This document shows, piece after piece, positions 52,913 to 63,130 of a DNA stretch of 64,000 nt. The notes below the pieces were generated by a model that saw only the letters and a list, made by a program, of their open reading frames with translations, ran no database searches and had not been told where the DNA came from. Within the stretch, counting starts at the first letter, position 1; every line of letters starts with the position of its first letter. Origin of the DNA: Amycolatopsis sp. A133 (GTDB lineage: Bacteria > Actinomycetota > Actinomycetes > Mycobacteriales > Pseudonocardiaceae); contig NZ_JAVHJU010000034.1 in the NCBI RefSeq assembly GCF_031082405.1, forward strand, positions 124,001 to 188,000, given 5' to 3'. A program made the translations under genes and the position numbers.

Positions 52913-54437
52913 TCGTCGGCGCGTTCGTGTTCCCCCGCGGCACCACCGGCATCACGGACGCATCGACCACCCGCAGCCCCTCCACGCCCTGCACCCGCAG
53001 CTGCGGATCGACCACCGACCCGATCGCGCAGGTCCCCACCGGGTGGTACAGCGTCTGCGTGTTCTCCCGGACGTGCTCGGCCAGCTCGGCGTCGCTCAAG
53101 TCGTGCCGCGCCGGCAGGAACGGCTGGTCCAGGAACCGCCGCAGCGGCCCCGACTTCCCGATCTCGATCAACGAGCGCAGGCCCGCGATCATCGTCTCCA
53201 TGTCCCGGGGCTCCGAGTAGTACGCCGGGTCGATTTCCGGCTTCCACAACGGGTTCGCCGACTTCAGCCGCAGCCGTCCGCGGCTCGCGACGTCCACCAG
53301 CGTCGCCGCCGACGTGAACCCCGGGACCGTCGGCTCGCGCATCCCGTTGTCGTAGAACAACGTCGGGGCCACGTGGATCTGCATGTCCGGCGCCGGCAGG
53401 CCGTCCGTGGTCGGGTAGAACGCGCCCGCTTCGCCGATGTTGGACGTCAGCGGCCCGCGCTTCGTCAGCTGGTAGCGGACGAGCCCGCGCGGGGTGGCCG
53501 CGTCGACCAGGTCGGTGGTGCCGCGCGTCGACCAGATGATCCCGCACGCCGGGTGGTCGTGCAGGTTCTCGCCGACGCCCGGCAGCGCGGCGACGACGTT
53601 GATGCCGTGCTCGCGCAGGTGCTCGGCCGGGCCCACGCCCGACAGCATCAGCAGCTGCGGCGAATTCACCGCGCCACCGCTCAGGACGACCTCGGCCGAC
53701 GCGTGCGCCGTGCGCTCCACGCCGTTGTCCAAATAGGACACACCGACCGCGCGGGTGCCTTCGAAGACGACCCGGGTGGCGGGCGCGTTGGTCTTCACCG
53801 TGAGGTTCGGCCGCTCCGAAGCGGGCCGGAGGTACGCGTCGGCGGTGGACCACCGGCGGCCCTTCTTGCAGGTCACCTGGTAGACGCCGGCGCCTTCCTG
53901 GCTCTCGCCGTTGAAGTCGTCGGTGCGCTTGAGGCCCCACGCGACGGCCGAATCGACCCAGGCGTGCGACAGCTCGTGGGTGAACCGGCGGTCTTCGACG
54001 TGCAGCGGGCCGTCGGTGCCGTGCAGCGGGCCGCCGAGCCGCTCGTTGCCCTCGGCGCGCTTGAAGTACGGCAGGACGTCGTCCCAGCCCCAGCCTTCGG
54101 CGCCGTGGGAATCGCGCCAGCCGTCGTAGTCGGCGCGGTTGCCGCGGATGTAGATCATGGCGTTGATCGACGAGCAGCCGCCGAGCATCTTGCCGCGCGG
54201 CCAGTACGACGTCTTGCCCGTGTGCTTCTGCTCGACGGTCTCGTAGTTCCAGTCCCACTTGGTCTTGAACAGCGACGGGAACGCGGCCGGGATGTGGATC
54301 TCGTCCGCGGTGTCCTCCGCGCCCGCTTCCAGCAGCAGGACCTGCGCCGCCGGGTCTTCGGTCAGCCGGTTCGCCAGCACGCAGCCCGCGCTCCCGGCGC
54401 CGACGATGACGTAGTCGTAGGAGTCTTGGACGGCCAC
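52869..54437 (-). CDS. GMC-family FAD oxidoreductase (choline dehydrogenase-like)
   Basis: 522-residue flavoprotein alcohol dehydrogenase/oxidase. YDYVIVGAGSAGCVLANRLT is the FAD loop; LLLEAGAEDT; WPRGKMLGGCSSINAMIYIR is GMC signature 1; VVLSGGAVNSPQLLMLSGVG is signature 2; GENLHDHPACG; C-terminal TQTLYHPVGTCAIG with the active-site His, then VVDASVMPVVPRGNTNAPTI. Close in layout to BetA, but no betaine aldehyde dehydrogenase or glycine-betaine genes are adjacent, so other alcohols are possible. The single-gene unit is divergent from purS. Its 3' end overlaps the oxidoreductase gene by 44 bp. Confidence 0.93.
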   Translation of the reverse strand: MAVQDSYDYVIVGAGSAGCVLANRLTEDPAAQVLLLEAGAEDTADEIHIPAAFPSLFKTKWDWNYETVEQKHTGKTSYWPRGKMLGGCSSINAMIYIRGNRADYDGWRDSHGAEGWGWDDVLPYFKRAEGNERLGGPLHGTDGPLHVEDRRFTHELSHAWVDSAVAWGLKRTDDFNGESQEGAGVYQVTCKKGRRWSTADAYLRPASERPNLTVKTNAPATRVVFEGTRAVGVSYLDNGVERTAHASAEVVLSGGAVNSPQLLMLSGVGPAEHLREHGINVVAALPGVGENLHDHPACGIIWSTRGTTDLVDAATPRGLVRYQLTKRGPLTSNIGEAGAFYPTTDGLPAPDMQIHVAPTLFYDNGMREPTVPGFTSAATLVDVASRGRLRLKSANPLWKPEIDPAYYSEPRDMETMIAGLRSLIEIGKSGPLRRFLDQPFLPARHDLSDAELAEHVRENTQTLYHPVGTCAIGSVVDPQLRVQGVEGLRVVDASVMPVVPRGNTNAPTIMVAEKAADLIRGR

Positions 54438-54592
54438 GGTGCCTCCTGTTGGCGAGATGTCAACGACTCATCATGGCGCAGCGCCGCGCCGTCGGCCAGT
54501 CTAGGTTTCCCGGTGGGCCCCGGCAGGGGGCTCAGCGGGTGAACTATGCTCGCGGGGTACCCACGACCTGCGTGAATAAGGAGCAGCCTGCC

Positions 54593-54832
54593 GTGGCCCG
54601 AGTCGTCGTCGACGTCATGCCGAAGCCCGAAATCCTCGACCCGCAGGGACAGGCCGCGCTCGGCGCCGCCGGCCGTCTCGGCTTCACCGGGATCAAGGAG
54701 ATCCGCCAGGGCAAGCACTTCGAGATCGAGGTCGACGACACGGTCGACGACGCGACGCTCGAGAAGATCGCCGAGGGCTTCCTCGCGAACCCGGTCATCG
54801 AGCAGTGGACCATCAAGCGGGTCGACGCGTGA
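54593..54832 (+). CDS. purS: FGAM synthase subunit PurS
   Basis: 79-residue small subunit of formylglycinamidine ribonucleotide synthase, which bridges PurL and PurQ. MARVVVDVMPKPEILDPQGQ, LGFTGIKEIRQGKHFEIEVD and FLANPVIEQWTIKRVDA cover the whole family. The GTG at 54593 is preceded by AAGGAG at 54580-54585, unlike the leaderless purine genes. TATGCT at 54545-54550 is a likely -10, giving a leader of about 36 nt. Its stop overlaps the purQ start (GTGA), so PurS and PurQ are translationally coupled. Confidence 0.96.
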   Translation: MARVVVDVMPKPEILDPQGQAALGAAGRLGFTGIKEIRQGKHFEIEVDDTVDDATLEKIAEGFLANPVIEQWTIKRVDA

Positions 54833-55506
54833 GCGCGCGCATCGGCGTCATCACCTTCCCGGGCACGCTGGACGACGGTGACGCGGCCCGCGCGGTCCGC
54901 TACGCCGGCGGCGAGGCGGTGCCGCTGTGGCACGCCGACGAAGACCTGCGCGAGGTCGACGCGGTCGTCGTCCCGGGTGGCTTCTCCTACGGCGACTACC
55001 TGCGCGCGGGCGTGATCGCCCGGTTCGCGCCGGTCATGACGCCGGTGATCGAGGCGGCGCGCGCGGGCATGCCGGTGCTCGGCATCTGCAACGGGTTCCA
55101 GATCCTGTGCGAGGCCGGCCTGCTGCCGGGCGCGATGATCCGCAACCAGGGTCTGCACTTCATCTGCCGCGACCAGTGGCTGCGGGTGGAGAACACCGAC
55201 ACGGCGTGGACCACGCGGTACGACACCGGCGCGGAAATCCTCATCCCGATGAAGAACATCGACGGCTGTTACGTCGCCGAGCAGTCCACTTTGGACGAGC
55301 TCGAGGGCGAGGGGCGCGTCGTGTTCCGGTACGTCGGCGGCAACCCGAACGGGTCGCGCAACGACATCGCCGGGATCCGCAGCGAAAACGGCCGGGTCGT
55401 GGGCCTGATGCCGCACCCGGAGCACGCGATCGACGCGCTGACGGGGCCGTCGGACGACGGGCTCGGCATGTTCTTCAGCGCGATCGACGCGCTGGTGAAG
55501 GCCTGA
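54829..55506 (+). CDS. purQ: FGAM synthase glutaminase subunit PurQ
   Basis: 225-residue class I glutamine amidotransferase that supplies ammonia to PurL. IGVITFPGTLDDGDAARAVR, VVVPGGFSYGDYLRAG, the nucleophile elbow VLGICNGFQILCEAGLLPGA (Cys near residue 87) and VVGLMPHPEHAIDALTGPSD with the catalytic His and Glu are intact. Starts at the GTG overlapping the purS stop. Ends at the family-2 repeat hairpins (55521-55593), so purL, 4.1 kb further on, is transcribed separately. Confidence 0.97.
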   Translation: MSARIGVITFPGTLDDGDAARAVRYAGGEAVPLWHADEDLREVDAVVVPGGFSYGDYLRAGVIARFAPVMTPVIEAARAGMPVLGICNGFQILCEAGLLPGAMIRNQGLHFICRDQWLRVENTDTAWTTRYDTGAEILIPMKNIDGCYVAEQSTLDELEGEGRVVFRYVGGNPNGSRNDIAGIRSENGRVVGLMPHPEHAIDALTGPSDDGLGMFFSAIDALVKA

Positions 55507-55520
55507 GGGCGGGCCTCGCC

Positions 55521-55593
55521 CCCCGGTAACCAGTTTACCGGGGGGCACCGACAGTTCCGGGGTTGCGGACCGGAGTTGTCCACAGCCCCGGAA
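55521..55593. repeat. Double-hairpin intergenic repeat (family 2, copy B, inverted); terminator
   Basis: Inverted relative to copy A: CCGGTA-N7-TACCGG (55523-55541), GGGCACCGACA (55543-55553), then TTCCGGGG..GCGGAC (55555-55570) facing GTCCACAGCCCCGGAA (55578-55593). It separates convergent purQ and the PPOX gene. The bases of the big hairpin are conserved between copies even where the loop differs. Confidence 0.85.
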
Positions 55594-55598
55594 CCCCC

Positions 55599-56024
55599 TC
55601 AGCCCTTGCTCTGGTCGTTCGACAGCCACTTCTCCGGCCGGACCCGCACCAGGACCGACGTCTCACCCAGCGCCGAGTCCACGTAGGCCGTGGCCTGGTC
55701 CTCCGGCCAGTACCGCTTCGCGATCCGCAGGGCCTGCTCGCGCGTCGGCGGCTCGTCGTTCGCCACGACCGGGCCCTCGACCGTCACGTACTTGTACGGC
55801 GGGTTCTCGTCCTGCGCCACCAGGCTCAGCCGGCCCGCCGCGCGGATCGCGCGGTCCTTGACCGTGTCGCGGTCCATCCAGATCAGCAGCTCGCCGCCCG
55901 GTGCGTAGTCGTACCAGACCGGGACCGCCAGCGGAGCCCGGCCGGCGCGCTCCACCGCCAGCACCCCCACGTGCACCCCGCTCAGGAACTGCTCGCGCTC
56001 GGCGGCGGTCATCACAAAAGACAT
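55599..56024 (-). CDS. Pyridoxamine 5'-phosphate oxidase-family (FMN/F420 split-barrel) protein
   Basis: 141-residue split-barrel flavin/deazaflavin-binding protein. MTAAEREQFLSGVHVGVLAV, PLAVPVWYDYAPGGELLIWM, VKDRAIRAAGRLSLVAQDEN, YKYVTVEGPVVANDEPPTRE and AKRYWPEDQATAYVD form the short single-domain PPOX-like pattern common in actinomycetes. Likely redox or F420-linked; exact role unknown. Start ATG at 56024 (an ATG four codons in is possible). Its ribosome site GGGGAG is inside the 12-bp stem at 56029-56060. It lies 66 bp downstream of the ABC exporter pair on the same strand. Confidence 0.88.
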   Translation of the reverse strand: MSFVMTAAEREQFLSGVHVGVLAVERAGRAPLAVPVWYDYAPGGELLIWMDRDTVKDRAIRAAGRLSLVAQDENPPYKYVTVEGPVVANDEPPTREQALRIAKRYWPEDQATAYVDSALGETSVLVRVRPEKWLSNDQSKG

Positions 56025-56028
56025 GGCA

Positions 56029-56060
56029 CTCCCCAGGTAGAAGATCGGCTACCTGGGGAG
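56029..56060 (-). promoter_or_regulatory. 12-bp-stem hairpin sequestering a ribosome-binding site
   Basis: CTCCCCAGGTAG (56029-56040) and CTACCTGGGGAG (56049-56060) are exact complements, with an 8-nt loop. On the minus-strand mRNA the second arm ends in GGGGAG 4 nt before the ATG at 56024. A second inverted repeat, GAATG-CCGGA-CATTC, lies at 56072-56086. This could be an operator, a translational switch, or a terminator for the upstream ABC genes. Confidence 0.65.
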
Positions 56061-56090
56061 CAACACACCACGAATGCCGGACATTCCGGA

Positions 56091-57836
56091 CTAACTGGCC
56101 GCCGCCACCAGCCGCGCGTACGAGCCGCCCGCGGACAGCAGCTGCTCGTGCGGGCCCAGTTCGGTGATGCGGCCGCCCTCGACCACCGCGACCCGGTCGG
56201 CCGCCGCGGCCGTGTGCAGCCGGTGCGCGATCGCGATCACCGTGCGGCCCGACAGCACGCTGTTCAGCGACCGCTCCAGGTCCCGGGCCGAGCCGGTGTC
56301 CAGCAGCGACGTCGCCTCGTCGAGCACCAGCGTGTGCGGGTCCGCCAGCACCACCCGGGCCAGCGCCAGCTGCTGCGCGATCGCCGCGGGCACCGGGTGC
56401 TCGCCCGAACCCAGCTTCGTGTCCAGCCCGGAAGGCAGCGTCGCCACCCAGTCCGACGCACCCGCCGAGGCGAGGGCGGCGAGGAGCTCGTCGTCCGTCC
56501 AGTCCCCACCCTCGCGCCGCGTCGGCAGCGCCAGGTTCTGCCGCAGCGTCCCGGAGAACACGTGGTGCTCCTGGGTCAGCAGCAGCACCTCGCCGCGCAG
56601 GACGTCGTCGGCCAGTCCCGACACGTCCTGGCCGCCGATCCGGACCGAGCCCGACGACGGCGCCGCGATGCCGGCCAGCAGCCGCCCGAGCGTCGACTTG
56701 CCCGCGCCGGACGGCCCGACGATCGCCAGCCGCTCGCCGCGCGGCACGCGCAGGTCGATGCCGTGCAGCACCTCGCGGTCGGCGGTGTAGCCGAACCGGA
56801 CGCCGTGGACGTCGATGTCGCGCCCGCGCGGCACCTCGGTCACCTTCTGCGCGTCCTCGACCGTGACCGACCGGACACCGAGGATCCGGCGCGCCGCGGC
56901 CGCCGCGACCTGCAGGTCCTCCAGCCAGAACAGCGCCTCGTTGAGCGGGGCCGCCAGCGCCTGGACGTACAACAGCACCGTGGTGATCTCGCCGAGCCCG
57001 GCCCAGCCGCGCGAGTACGCGAACAGCCCGAGCGGCAGCATGACCGCCAGCGGCAGCACGTAGCTGATCTCCAGCGACGGCAGCCACCGCAGCTGCAGCG
57101 CCCGCATCCGGCGTTCACCGAGGATGCTCTCGTCCAGCGCGTGGTGCGCGGCGTCGATCCGCCGCTCGGTCAGCCCGAGCGCCTCGACCGTGCGCGCGCC
57201 CTCCGCCGTCTCGTGGACGCTGGTGGTCAGGTCCGCCCACCGGTCGAGCATCCACTGCATGACCGACGGGATCCGCCGCTGGTACCAGACGTTCACCGGG
57301 ACCAGCAGCGGCAGCGCGACCAGCAGGCCCAGCGCCAGCAGCGGCGACGTCAGCACCATCGCGACCACCGTGAACACCACGGTCACGGCCGCGACCAGGA
57401 TCTCCGGCGCCGCGAACCGCGCCGCGTGGTCGATCCGGCCGAGGTCGGTGGTGGCCCGGCTGAGCAGGTCGCCCGTCCCGGCCGCCTCGACCGTACCGAG
57501 CGGCAGCTGCAGCGCCGTCCCGACGAACTCCTCGCGCGTCTCGGCCAGCACCAGCTCGCCGAACACCGCGCCGCGCATCCGCGCGACCTTCCGCGCCAGC
57601 GCCTGCAGCACGAGGATCGCGACGAACACCGCCGCCAGCACGTCGACGTGCCCGGTCGTGGTGCCGGCGGCGACGTCGTCGACGAGCGTGCCGAGCAGCT
57701 GCGGCCCGGCCAGCCCGATCAGCGTGGCCACCGCCAGAGAGCCCAGCAACAGGCCGAACTCGCGTTTGTGGCCCAGCGCCGTCTTCAGCGCCCAGCGCCG
57801 GACGTCCTGCCGGGACGCCGTGGGAAGCCGTTTCAC
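56091..57836 (-). CDS. ABC exporter half-transporter A (degenerate signature motif)
   Basis: 581-residue membrane-NBD fusion. Six helices in about 1-320 (FGLLLGSLAVATLIGLAGPQ, VLAAVFVAILVLQALARKVA, and others) and an NBD from about 345. Walker A IVGPSGAGKSTLGRLLAGIA (374-382) is perfect; Q-loop LLLTQEHHVFSGTLRQNLAL; Walker B HTLVLDEATSLLD; H-loop IAIAHRLHT. The ABC signature, normally LSGGQ, is replaced by EHPVPAAIAQQLALARVVLA, so the signature half-site is lost. The start overlaps the stop of subunit B (GTGA). It forms a heterodimer with subunit B, in which the other composite site keeps all motifs. The cargo is unknown; drugs, lipids or peptides are typical. Confidence 0.92.
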   Translation of the reverse strand: MKRLPTASRQDVRRWALKTALGHKREFGLLLGSLAVATLIGLAGPQLLGTLVDDVAAGTTTGHVDVLAAVFVAILVLQALARKVARMRGAVFGELVLAETREEFVGTALQLPLGTVEAAGTGDLLSRATTDLGRIDHAARFAAPEILVAAVTVVFTVVAMVLTSPLLALGLLVALPLLVPVNVWYQRRIPSVMQWMLDRWADLTTSVHETAEGARTVEALGLTERRIDAAHHALDESILGERRMRALQLRWLPSLEISYVLPLAVMLPLGLFAYSRGWAGLGEITTVLLYVQALAAPLNEALFWLEDLQVAAAAARRILGVRSVTVEDAQKVTEVPRGRDIDVHGVRFGYTADREVLHGIDLRVPRGERLAIVGPSGAGKSTLGRLLAGIAAPSSGSVRIGGQDVSGLADDVLRGEVLLLTQEHHVFSGTLRQNLALPTRREGGDWTDDELLAALASAGASDWVATLPSGLDTKLGSGEHPVPAAIAQQLALARVVLADPHTLVLDEATSLLDTGSARDLERSLNSVLSGRTVIAIAHRLHTAAAADRVAVVEGGRITELGPHEQLLSAGGSYARLVAAAS

Positions 57837-59467
57837 ACCGTCACCACCTTCGCCGTGAAAACCTCATCGGCCACGTGTGTCCACAAGGGACTCTGGCTGA
57901 ACACCACCGTCGTCCGGCCCCGCCGCAGTGCGGCGACGCGTTCGGTGATGCGTGCCTCCGTGTGCGCGTCGACCGCCGACGTCGGCTCGTCGAGCACCAG
58001 GACGTCGGCGCCGGTCGCCAGCGCGCGGGCCAGGTTCAGCCGCTGCCGCTGGCCGCCGGAGACCTCGCGGCCGCGCTCGCCGATCACCTCGTCGACGCCG
58101 TCGGGCAGCGCGTCGACGATGTCGTCGGCGTCGGCCGCGTACAGCGCTTCGGTGAGGCTGACATCGCTCGGCCGCGCCGGCGCCAGCTGCTCGCGCAGCA
58201 CGCCCGAGAACCAGATGTCCTGGTTGTGCGCGTAGACGATCCGCCGCCGCAGCTCCGCGAGCGCGACCTGGTCCGCCCGGACCCCGCCGACCAGCACCTC
58301 TTCGCCCTCGGCCGGATCGGCGAACCGCGCCAGCCGGTCGGCCACCGCTTCGCCGTCGGCACCGAAGTCGACGACCGTCAGCCTGCCGGGCGCGACCCGG
58401 ATCCCGGATTCGGTGTCCACCAGTTCCAGCGGCCCCTCGGGCAGCGGCACCGGCGTTTCCGGGTCCGCCAGCTTCGGGCGGATGGCCAGCAGGGCGACCA
58501 CCTTCCGCGCGGCGACCAGGCCGGAGGTGATCGAGCCGACCGCCTCCGTCGCCGCGGTGACCGGCCAGATGAGGAACGCCGAAACGCCGTAGAACGCCAC
58601 CAGCTGCCCGAGGCCGATCTCGCCGGCCACGGCCAGCCGCGCGCCCAGCCAGGTGATCACCACGGTGACCAGGCCGGGCAGCGCGATTTCCGCCGCGGCC
58701 AGCCACGCCTCGGCCTTCCCGACCTCGATGCCGGCCCGGCGCACCCGCTGGCTCGTGTCGCGGAAGCGAGCGAAGAACCGCCGCTCACCGCCGATGCCGC
58801 GCAGGATCCGCAGGCCGGACACGATGTCCGCGCCGAGCGCGTTGACGTCCCCGCGCTTCTCGCGCTGGGCGGACTTGCGCTTCTGCAGCGGCGCGAGCAG
58901 CGGCCCGATGCCCAGCACCGCGAGCGGCACACCGACCAGCGCGACCACGCCGAGCAGCGGCGACGTCGAGATCAGCCACACCGCCACCACGACGAACGCC
59001 AGCAGCGAACCGAACGCCCGTCCGGTCATCTCGACGGTGTTGCCGATGTGGTTGATGTCCGTCGTGCTGATCGCGACGAGGTTCCCGGTGGTCGTCTGTT
59101 CTCGCAGGGCCGCGCCGGCGCGCGTGGTGTGCGCCGACACGGCCCGCTGCGTCGAGCCCGCGCCGTGCAGCCACAGGCCGTAGTTGAGGAAGTGCAGCCA
59201 GGTCCCGGACAGCGTCTGCACGACACCGAGCGCGGCCGCGGCCAGCGCCCAGCGCCAGACCGCGGCGCCGTCGTGCGCGCTGACGGCCCCGATGCCCTGG
59301 CCGATCACCAGCGGCACCAGCGCACCGGGCAGGGCCCAGACGACCCCGATCGCGGCCGCACCGAGCACCGAGCCGAGCCGGGCCCGGAACACGGCGAGCA
59401 GGAAGCGGCTCGCGGTCGGCCGTGCGGGCAGCCGCAGCGGCGGAAAGGGGTACGTGGCGGAAAGCAC
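57833..59467 (-). CDS. ABC exporter half-transporter B (degenerate Walker A and H-loop)
   Basis: 544-residue partner of subunit A. The membrane part is in about 1-320 (SVLGAAAIGVVWALPGALVP, WALAAAALGVVQTLSGTWLH, FGSLLAFVVVAVWLISTSPL). In the NBD the P-loop is destroyed: RLTVVDFGADGEAVADRLAR stands where GxxGxGKST belongs, with no lysine. The Q-loop region YAHNQDIWFSGVLREQL, signature EVSGGQRQRLNLARALATGA and Walker B DVLVLDEPTSAVDAHTEARI are intact, but the H-loop reads VVFSQSPLWTH instead of HR. Its signature serves subunit A ATP. The GTG at 59467, with GGGGATC upstream, places the N-terminus just before the first helix; about 74 upstream in-frame codons are rejected. Divergent from purL. 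Confidence 0.9.
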   Translation of the reverse strand: MLSATYPFPPLRLPARPTASRFLLAVFRARLGSVLGAAAIGVVWALPGALVPLVIGQGIGAVSAHDGAAVWRWALAAAALGVVQTLSGTWLHFLNYGLWLHGAGSTQRAVSAHTTRAGAALREQTTTGNLVAISTTDINHIGNTVEMTGRAFGSLLAFVVVAVWLISTSPLLGVVALVGVPLAVLGIGPLLAPLQKRKSAQREKRGDVNALGADIVSGLRILRGIGGERRFFARFRDTSQRVRRAGIEVGKAEAWLAAAEIALPGLVTVVITWLGARLAVAGEIGLGQLVAFYGVSAFLIWPVTAATEAVGSITSGLVAARKVVALLAIRPKLADPETPVPLPEGPLELVDTESGIRVAPGRLTVVDFGADGEAVADRLARFADPAEGEEVLVGGVRADQVALAELRRRIVYAHNQDIWFSGVLREQLAPARPSDVSLTEALYAADADDIVDALPDGVDEVIGERGREVSGGQRQRLNLARALATGADVLVLDEPTSAVDAHTEARITERVAALRRGRTTVVFSQSPLWTHVADEVFTAKVVTV

Positions 59468-59629
59468 GATCCCCGACGTTAAGCCGACTCCGGGATGAAG
59501 GCGACCGATTTTCGCCCCGCCCAGGCCCCGAGCGCCCCAACTGGGGCGCTCGGGTGTCGCCTCCATCACACCTGTCGCGGGCCGTCCGGGTTCGGTGGCC
59601 CAGTGTCCGGGGCGGCACCCGGCGGCACG

Positions 59630-59635
59630 TATCCT
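59630..59635 (+). promoter_or_regulatory. -10 box TATCCT for leaderless purL
   Basis: TANNNT hexamer ending 7 nt before the GTG at 59643. Confidence 0.55.
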
Positions 59636-59642
59636 GACGGCC

Positions 59643-61949
<2,307 letters not shown>

Positions 61950-61968
61950 GAACTGTGGACAGCTGACC

Positions 61969-62000
61969 GGAGGGCACCGATTCCTGTCGGTGCCCTCCGC
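61969..62000 (+). terminator. Strong hairpin terminator after purL, within a partial family-2 repeat
   Basis: CGGAGGGCACCGA (61969-61981) and TCGGTGCCCTCCG (61988-62000), 13-bp perfect stem, 6-nt loop. It is preceded by CTGTGGACA (61954-61962) and contains TGTCGGTGCCC (61986-61996), both hallmarks of repeat family 2, so this looks like a rearranged copy C. Confidence 0.8.
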
Positions 62001-62022
62001 TAGCGTGGGAAACGGGGGCTGC

Positions 62023-63126
62023 TCAGCCCGCTTCGGCGACGATCCGGGCGTCCCCGTCACGCAGCTCTTCGGTGGCCCAGCTCGGCGGTAGCCGGATGTC
62101 TTTCTCGGCGAGCACCTTCGTGTTGTACAAGGAGATCTGCGCGGGCAGCTCGGCGAATCGCAGGTCGGTCTGGCCCCGGAAGCAAGCCCGCCGCAGATCG
62201 AGGGAGCCGGTGGCCTTCACTCCGGTGAACAGCGCGTCGCCGGCGAACTCCGCGTCTTTGAACTTGGTCGGTCCGGAGAAAGTTGTCTCGGAGAAGTCGG
62301 CGAGCTCGGCGAAGTGGGTTCCGCTGAACCAGGCGTGGCTTTCGAACACTGCTCCCCGGCAACGGAAGTTGCCGATCAGCCGGCCGTCTCCGGTGCCTGC
62401 GGCGGTGAAGTACACGCGGCCGGTGAACCGGCACCCGTTGAGGTTCGTGCTGCTGTGCAGGGCTGCGTACCGCAGCAGCATCCCGCCGATCCTGCGTCCC
62501 GCGAGGTCGAGGTATTCGAGAACGGCGCCGGTGAGATCGAGGTCGTAGTCCGGCGCATCCGGCAGCTCGGTGGCCGGGAGCAGATCCTTGAGCAGCCGCT
62601 GCGCGGTCAGGCGTACCTGGAGTTCCTGCTCCTGTTCGGGATCACCTCGAGTGTCGCTGCGGACGTGCCGATCCAGGTCGGCCGCGTACCGCGGGTGCTC
62701 GAACGGCCGCCGCAGGTACGAGCACAGCACGTCCAGCACCGTCTGCGTGTAGGCCGGCCTGCTCCGCGCCAACCCCGCCAACGCGTGCAAAGCCCCCACC
62801 CGGACCTGGTCGGCCGCGTGCCCGAGCAGCTCGACCGCCTTCGCGAACCGCTCGTCGGCCACGCGCTCGCGGTCCTGTTCCGCGCGCTGGGCCTCGAGTT
62901 CGTGCCGCTGCCGCTCGATGTCCTGGCGCCGCTCCTCGACCCGGCGGCGCCGGTCGTTGAGCCACAGTGCGTACAGGGCCACGATCGCGCCGCCGGCGAG
63001 GCCGCCCGTCTTCAGCGCGTCGCTGCGGCTGGTGGCGGGGTCGGCCAGCAGCCAGCCGCCGACCCCGAGCAGCAGCGCCACCGACGCGAGGAACGTCCAC
63101 GCCAGCGGCGATCGCCAAAGCTTCAC
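62023..63126 (-). CDS. Membrane-anchored pentapeptide-repeat protein
   Basis: 367 residues. Two membrane helices at about 8-27 (AWTFLASVALLLGVGGWLLA) and 41-57 (LAGGAIVALYALWLND). A charged coiled-coil segment follows (about 58-95, RRRVEERRQDIERQRHELEA). A helical domain (FAKAVELLGHAADQVRVGAL then HALAGLARSRPAYTQTVLDV) comes next. From about residue 195 there are pentapeptide repeats with F or L every fifth position (FSGTHFAELADFSETTFSGP, FKDAEFAGDALFTG), predicting a right-handed quadrilateral beta-helix. Several actinomycete pentapeptide proteins of this layout are annotated without function. It follows purL tail to tail and lies 4 bp downstream of the next gene. Confidence 0.88.
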   Translation of the reverse strand: MKLWRSPLAWTFLASVALLLGVGGWLLADPATSRSDALKTGGLAGGAIVALYALWLNDRRRRVEERRQDIERQRHELEAQRAEQDRERVADERFAKAVELLGHAADQVRVGALHALAGLARSRPAYTQTVLDVLCSYLRRPFEHPRYAADLDRHVRSDTRGDPEQEQELQVRLTAQRLLKDLLPATELPDAPDYDLDLTGAVLEYLDLAGRRIGGMLLRYAALHSSTNLNGCRFTGRVYFTAAGTGDGRLIGNFRCRGAVFESHAWFSGTHFAELADFSETTFSGPTKFKDAEFAGDALFTGVKATGSLDLRRACFRGQTDLRFAELPAQISLYNTKVLAEKDIRLPPSWATEELRDGDARIVAEAG

Positions 63127-63130
63127 GGCC

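Noticed and set aside
55563..58235. Open frame of about 890 codons antisense to the ABC and PPOX genes
   Set aside because: Repeats of R, Q, H and D without motifs; the minus-strand genes carry clear Walker and PPOX motifs.
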